Origin: Oscillospiraceae bacterium
Lineage (GTDB): Bacteria; Bacillota; Clostridia; Oscillospirales; Ruminococcaceae
Assembly (NCBI GenBank): GCA_009776305.1
Contig: WRLY01000001.1
Location: 558,001-622,000, forward strand
Length of the DNA: 64,000 nt
Direction: 5' to 3'
The position numbers and the translations under genes are program-made. A model generated the notes under the pieces. The model worked only from the letters and a program-made list of their open reading frames with translations. It had not been told where the DNA came from and did not search any database. Positions 60,705 to 64,000 of the stretch are shown one piece after another; the first letter of the stretch is position 1, and every line of letters begins with the position of its first letter.

Positions 60705-61802
60705 ATGCTCTATTTTGATAATGCGGCTTCCGCAAAGCCCTGCGAGGAAGCTATTGCCGCCCTCAGTAAGGTTTTAACCTCTAATTACGCCAATCCGTCC
60801 GCACTGCATAAGGGCGGGATTGAAGCCGAGAAAATCATTACAGATTCGAGAGAGAATTTGCTGTCAAGGTTATCGGGGTTTGGGAAAAAGGGTAGTCTTA
60901 TATTCACGTCGGGGGCGACCGAAAGTAATTCTCTGGCGCTTTTAAATTCGGTTAAATCGCGCAAAGGTAACAGAATCGTCACCACGGCAACAGAACATCC
61001 GAGCGTAAGCCGCGCTGTTGACAAGTTGGCTCAAGAAGGCTTCGAGGTTGTCAGGTTGTCGCCTAAGGACGGTGGAGGGCGCTTTGAGGAATATATAATT
61101 GAAAACGTCGATGATAATACCGTTATGGTCAGCGTAACTTCAGTTTGCGGAGAAACGGGATTTTTGACCGACGTCGATTTTCTTTACAGAGAAATAAAGC
61201 GGCGTTTTCCCGACTGCCTTTTTCACACCGACGGGGCGCAGGGTTTTTTGAAAACGAATATAAACGGTGATTTAATCAGCCTTTCAGCTCATAAAATAGG
61301 CGGTGTAGCGGGAGTGGGCGGTTTATTCATAAACGAGGGCGTGCGGGTAACGCCGCAGATGTTCGGCGGTGAACAGCAAAAAGGCGTGAGACCCGGAACC
61401 GAGCCCACGGCTTTAATTGCGGCTTTTTCGGCAGCGACCGACTCATACTGCGGGGAAATAAACCTTCACTTTAAAGAATTGAATGAACGTTTACGCCGTG
61501 GCTTAGAGAATTTACCGAATATAAAAATAAACAGCAGGGACGGGGTTTATAATATTCTTAATTTCTCCTGCGGCGTAAAAAGTGAAATCATGTTGCATTT
61601 CTTAGCCGAAAAAAACATCTACGTTTCGAGCGGCTCTGCCTGTGCGCGAGGGAAGAAAAGCCAAATTCTGCCCGCTTTCGGAATAGGCGGACAGGACATA
61701 GATTCGGCACTTAGGGTAAGTTTCGGACGGCAGAATACGTTTGATGAAGTCGCTGTGTTTTTGGAAACATTAGAAGAAGGGATAAAAAGATTTAGGAGGT
61801 AG
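60705..61802 (+). CDS. Cysteine desulfurase (NifS/IscS type)
   Basis: This 365-residue pyridoxal-phosphate enzyme removes sulfur from cysteine. It begins LYFDNAASAKPCEEAIAAL, has FTSGATESNSLALL, the HTDGAQ block, the PLP lysine in LSAHKIGGVAG (about residues 192-202) and the persulfide Cys in SSGSACARGKKS (about 307-318). The gene is followed 30 bp later by thiI, so it probably supplies sulfur for tRNA 4-thiouridine, like NifZ-ThiI in B. subtilis. Confidence 0.94.
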   Translation: MLYFDNAASAKPCEEAIAALSKVLTSNYANPSALHKGGIEAEKIITDSRENLLSRLSGFGKKGSLIFTSGATESNSLALLNSVKSRKGNRIVTTATEHPSVSRAVDKLAQEGFEVVRLSPKDGGGRFEEYIIENVDDNTVMVSVTSVCGETGFLTDVDFLYREIKRRFPDCLFHTDGAQGFLKTNINGDLISLSAHKIGGVAGVGGLFINEGVRVTPQMFGGEQQKGVRPGTEPTALIAAFSAATDSYCGEINLHFKELNERLRRGLENLPNIKINSRDGVYNILNFSCGVKSEIMLHFLAEKNIYVSSGSACARGKKSQILPAFGIGGQDIDSALRVSFGRQNTFDEVAVFLETLEEGIKRFRR

Positions 61803-61832
61803 GGAACGATGCTCCGTTCCGATAAATAAAGC

Positions 61833-63071
61833 ATGGAAGTATTCATGGCAAAATATGGTGAAATCGCCTTAAAAGGGAATAACAAGCGTATTTTTGAAGA
61901 ACAGCTTGTAACAAATGTAAAGCGGCGGATTTCAAGCCTCGGAGAATTCAGGTATGAACGGCATCAATCGACGCTTTATATTACGCCGGTTTTGGGAAAT
62001 AATTTTGAAAATTCACAAAATCACCCAACCCCCGCAAGCGCAGGAACAAACATTGCCTGTGGCGGCTTGCCTGTAGACGAGATAGAAAGACGTTTGCTGA
62101 CTGTATTCGGTATAGGCGCGGTACAGCGTTCTCTACCTGCATCCAAGGATTACGGCGAAATAGTGCGGCTCGGAATACCTTATTTGAAAGAGCGGCTCAT
62201 GCCGGCTAAATGTTTTAAAGTAGACGCAAAACGCGCCGATAAAACCTTTCCTATGAATTCTATGGAACTAATGCGGGAATTCGGTGCAAAGGTGTTGGAA
62301 GCCTATCCGCATTTAGAGGTTGACGTGCATAACCCCGATGTAACGGTGCGAATTGAAATCCGCGACAAAAACGCCTTTGTCTGCGCCGACAGGTTGAAAG
62401 GTGCGGGTGGAATTCCTGTCGGTACGTCGGGGAAAGCCTTAGTTTTGCTTTCGGGCGGGATTGACAGTCCTGTTGCCGCTTATATGATGGCAAAACGCGG
62501 AATGTCGCTTGATATGTTACATTTTCAAAGCCCCCCGTATACGTCGGAGCGGGCGCTTATGAAGGTTGAGAGCTTGTGTGAGCGGCTTTCGGAGTATTGC
62601 GGAGAAATAAAGCTTTTTAACGTCAATTTAACCGAGGCTCAGGAGGAAATCCGCGACGTCTGCCCTGAGGAATACATGACGGTGATTTTAAGGCGGCTTA
62701 TGGTTAAAATTGCCGGTAAGGTGTGTGAAAACTCAGGGAAACGCGGATATTCAGCCCTGATTACAGGGGAAAGCGTAGGGCAGGTGGCAAGTCAGACCCC
62801 CGCCGCCATAATTTGCACTGATGACGCGGCGAATTTGCCGATTTACAGACCGCTAATCGGAATGGATAAAATTGAAATTACTGCAATTGCGCGCAGAATC
62901 AACACCTTTGACGTTTCAACACTGCCATACGAGGACTGCTGTACTGTTTTTACGCCGCGAAGACCCAAGTTAAAACCGTCGCTTGCAGAAGTTAAAAAAC
63001 TTGAGGAAAGGCTGAACCCTGATTTTATTGAAAATTATTCGGAAAATATGGAAATAAAGCGTTTCGGGTAA
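61833..63071 (+). CDS. thiI: tRNA sulfurtransferase ThiI (no rhodanese domain)
   Basis: This 412-residue protein makes 4-thiouridine at tRNA position 8. The N-terminal KYGEIALKGNNKRIFEE block, a THUMP domain (about residues 60-180) and the PP-loop ATP motif LLSGGIDSPVAAYMM (about 206-220) are clear; TGESVGQVASQT follows. The C-terminal rhodanese domain of the E. coli enzyme is absent, as in most Firmicutes, fitting a partner desulfurase next door. The ribosome site is weak, suggesting coupling to the upstream gene. Confidence 0.95.
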   Translation: MEVFMAKYGEIALKGNNKRIFEEQLVTNVKRRISSLGEFRYERHQSTLYITPVLGNNFENSQNHPTPASAGTNIACGGLPVDEIERRLLTVFGIGAVQRSLPASKDYGEIVRLGIPYLKERLMPAKCFKVDAKRADKTFPMNSMELMREFGAKVLEAYPHLEVDVHNPDVTVRIEIRDKNAFVCADRLKGAGGIPVGTSGKALVLLSGGIDSPVAAYMMAKRGMSLDMLHFQSPPYTSERALMKVESLCERLSEYCGEIKLFNVNLTEAQEEIRDVCPEEYMTVILRRLMVKIAGKVCENSGKRGYSALITGESVGQVASQTPAAIICTDDAANLPIYRPLIGMDKIEITAIARRINTFDVSTLPYEDCCTVFTPRRPKLKPSLAEVKKLEERLNPDFIENYSENMEIKRFG

Positions 63072-63151
63072 CTAAATTCATGGTTTTTTAAGCTATTGCC
63101 GTTAAAATTGACTATTTTAACAAAAAATTGAAAGAAAATAATTGTAAATTT

Positions 63152-63706
63152 ATGAACACACTTATTAACAAAATGCAATACGATATTGACAAAACGGCAC
63201 AAAATGTAGTACAATTATTATACGGGCACAATATTATACTGAATACGGCGGAAAGTTGCACGGGGGGGCTGTTGTCGGGGGCTGTCACATCAGCCTCGGG
63301 TTCGTCGGAGGTTTTTAAAGTCGGAATCTGCGCCTACGACAATGAGATAAAGAAACGTGTGTTAGGTGTTTCGGCTGAAACTTTGGAAAAACACGGTGCG
63401 GTATCAGCAGAATGTGCCGCTGAAATGGCGCTCGGAGCGGGTAAGGTTTCAGGAGGGCTGTTTGAAACCAAGCAAAAAATAAGCGTTTCAGTAACAGGTA
63501 TTGCGGGTCCTTACGGCGGAAGTCCCGAAAAGCCTGTAGGTACGGTGTTTTTTGCCTGTTCGCATAAGGGCGGATTAGATGTTTTGGAACTCTTGATTAA
63601 CGCGGACGGCATCAGCGCTGAACAAAAACGGCAATATATACGCCTTGAATCGGTGAGACAGGCGCTAATTCTGGTAAGTGACACCATTACTACACAATTT
63701 GACTAA
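63152..63706 (+). CDS. pncC: CinA C-terminal domain protein / nicotinamide-nucleotide amidase
   Basis: This protein of about 184 residues is the stand-alone CinA C-terminal domain, which deamidates NMN in NAD recycling. TAESCTGGLLSGAVTSASGS (about residues 35-54) holds the catalytic serine region; GICAYDNEIKKRVLGV and SVTGIAGPYGGSPEKPVGTV follow. The N-terminal domain of full CinA is absent. The start is uncertain: TTG at 63128 and ATG at 63173 are alternatives, and none has a clear ribosome site. Confidence 0.88.
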   Translation: MNTLINKMQYDIDKTAQNVVQLLYGHNIILNTAESCTGGLLSGAVTSASGSSEVFKVGICAYDNEIKKRVLGVSAETLEKHGAVSAECAAEMALGAGKVSGGLFETKQKISVSVTGIAGPYGGSPEKPVGTVFFACSHKGGLDVLELLINADGISAEQKRQYIRLESVRQALILVSDTITTQFD

Positions 63707-63740
63707 AAACACTATAAAATTTAAAAGGGATTGATGCTAA

Positions 63741-64000
63741 ATGGCTACTGCAAGTTACGACTCAAGACCGCACTCAAGTAATATGTATAAAGACGGCAAA
63801 AAGCGCAATATTTTTGTGCGGTTACTTATGTGGTTATTCCCTTGCAAGGGGGACGGAGCTTTTGAGGTTATGAGAAAATTATGCTTTTTGATTGCGCTGG
63901 GCTGCTTGATTTACTTCGGCGGCAGCGTGGTTATCGACTTGGGGAACGACCTTTATCAGGAATGGAAAATTACCCAAAAAATCAAGGACTGGGATAATGG
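63741..64000 (+). CDS. Membrane protein, 5' part, possibly a class B sortase
   Basis: The reading frame is open from ATG at 63741 to the window edge (86 codons). A basic cytoplasmic N-terminus of about 48 residues leads to one membrane helix (MRKLCFLIALGCLIYFGGSV) and then a helical external segment. This start resembles class B sortases of related clostridia, but no catalytic part is in view, so the name is a guess. AAAGGGA lies about 9-10 nt upstream. Confidence 0.5.
   Translation, partial: MATASYDSRPHSSNMYKDGKKRNIFVRLLMWLFPCKGDGAFEVMRKLCFLIALGCLIYFGGSVVIDLGNDLYQEWKITQKIKDWDN

Overview
The window looks like chromosomal DNA of an endospore-forming, anaerobic member of the Firmicutes, most likely class Clostridia (Oscillospiraceae/Ruminococcaceae-like; this is inference from gene content, not from a database match). 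It carries spoIIAA-spoIIAB-sigF, a YpeB germination protein, AddAB instead of RecBCD, RNase Y with its partner RicT, DarA, Rex, a perfect CIRCE element before groESL and an L10 leader before rplJL. Shine-Dalgarno sites are strong, and TTG/GTG starts are frequent. No transposase, integrase, prophage block, CRISPR array or rRNA was seen, so this is mostly core genome with a few accessory genes.

Layout. 1-1.3 kb: 3' end of the forespore sigma-F operon. 1.3-8.6 kb (minus): a phage-type sigma-like gene leading addB-addA. 8.7-11.5 kb (minus): a two-gene chromate transporter and rny. 11.8-12.2 kb: tRNA-Ser(GCU) followed directly by three ~92-bp tandem repeats. 12.2-19.2 kb: membrane protein, membrane-anchored amidase, zinc-ribbon protein, an oxalate/formate-type MFS transporter whose promoter is buried in a perfect 38-bp palindrome, a phosphoesterase and a cardiolipin synthase. 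19.2-26.1 kb (minus): DHH phosphoesterase, MoxR-DUF58-transglutaminase cluster, ECF S-component. 26.1-29.1 kb (minus): ferredoxin, then dCMP deaminase-darA-holB-ricT. 29.2-31.5 kb: serC-serA. 31.6-33.2 kb: a divergent pair (secreted GLUG/Ig-like protein and XRE regulator) sharing one palindromic promoter region. 33.2-37.2 kb (minus): PPK2, ECF sigma/anti-sigma, asparaginase, orphan response regulator. 37.4-43 kb: groESL, LRR lipoprotein, PfkB kinase, short-type adenosylhomocysteinase, MGMT. 43-48.6 kb (minus): acn-unknown-icd-rex-FAD reductase, read from a promoter overlapping a near-consensus Rex site. 48.8-56 kb: GHL10 lipoprotein, DNA methyltransferase, a GHL10-amidase fusion, a FliB-like protein. 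56-60.4 kb: small regulator, rplJL with leader, a catalytically dead NlpC/P60 lipoprotein and YpeB. 60.7-64 kb: cysteine desulfurase-thiI, pncC/cinA and a truncated membrane protein.

Together the genes cover sporulation and cell-wall remodelling (sigF, amidases, GHL10 proteins, YpeB), redox-tuned oxidative TCA steps that make 2-oxoglutarate (acn, icd, rex), DNA repair/replication (addAB, holB, MGMT, dCMP deaminase), RNA turnover (rny, ricT), serine synthesis, tRNA thiolation and translation. The items most worth a second look are the Rex-site-controlled acn operon with an unknown gene inside it, the GHL10-amidase fusion, the NlpC pseudoenzyme, the palindromic promoter regions and the repeats after the tRNA.
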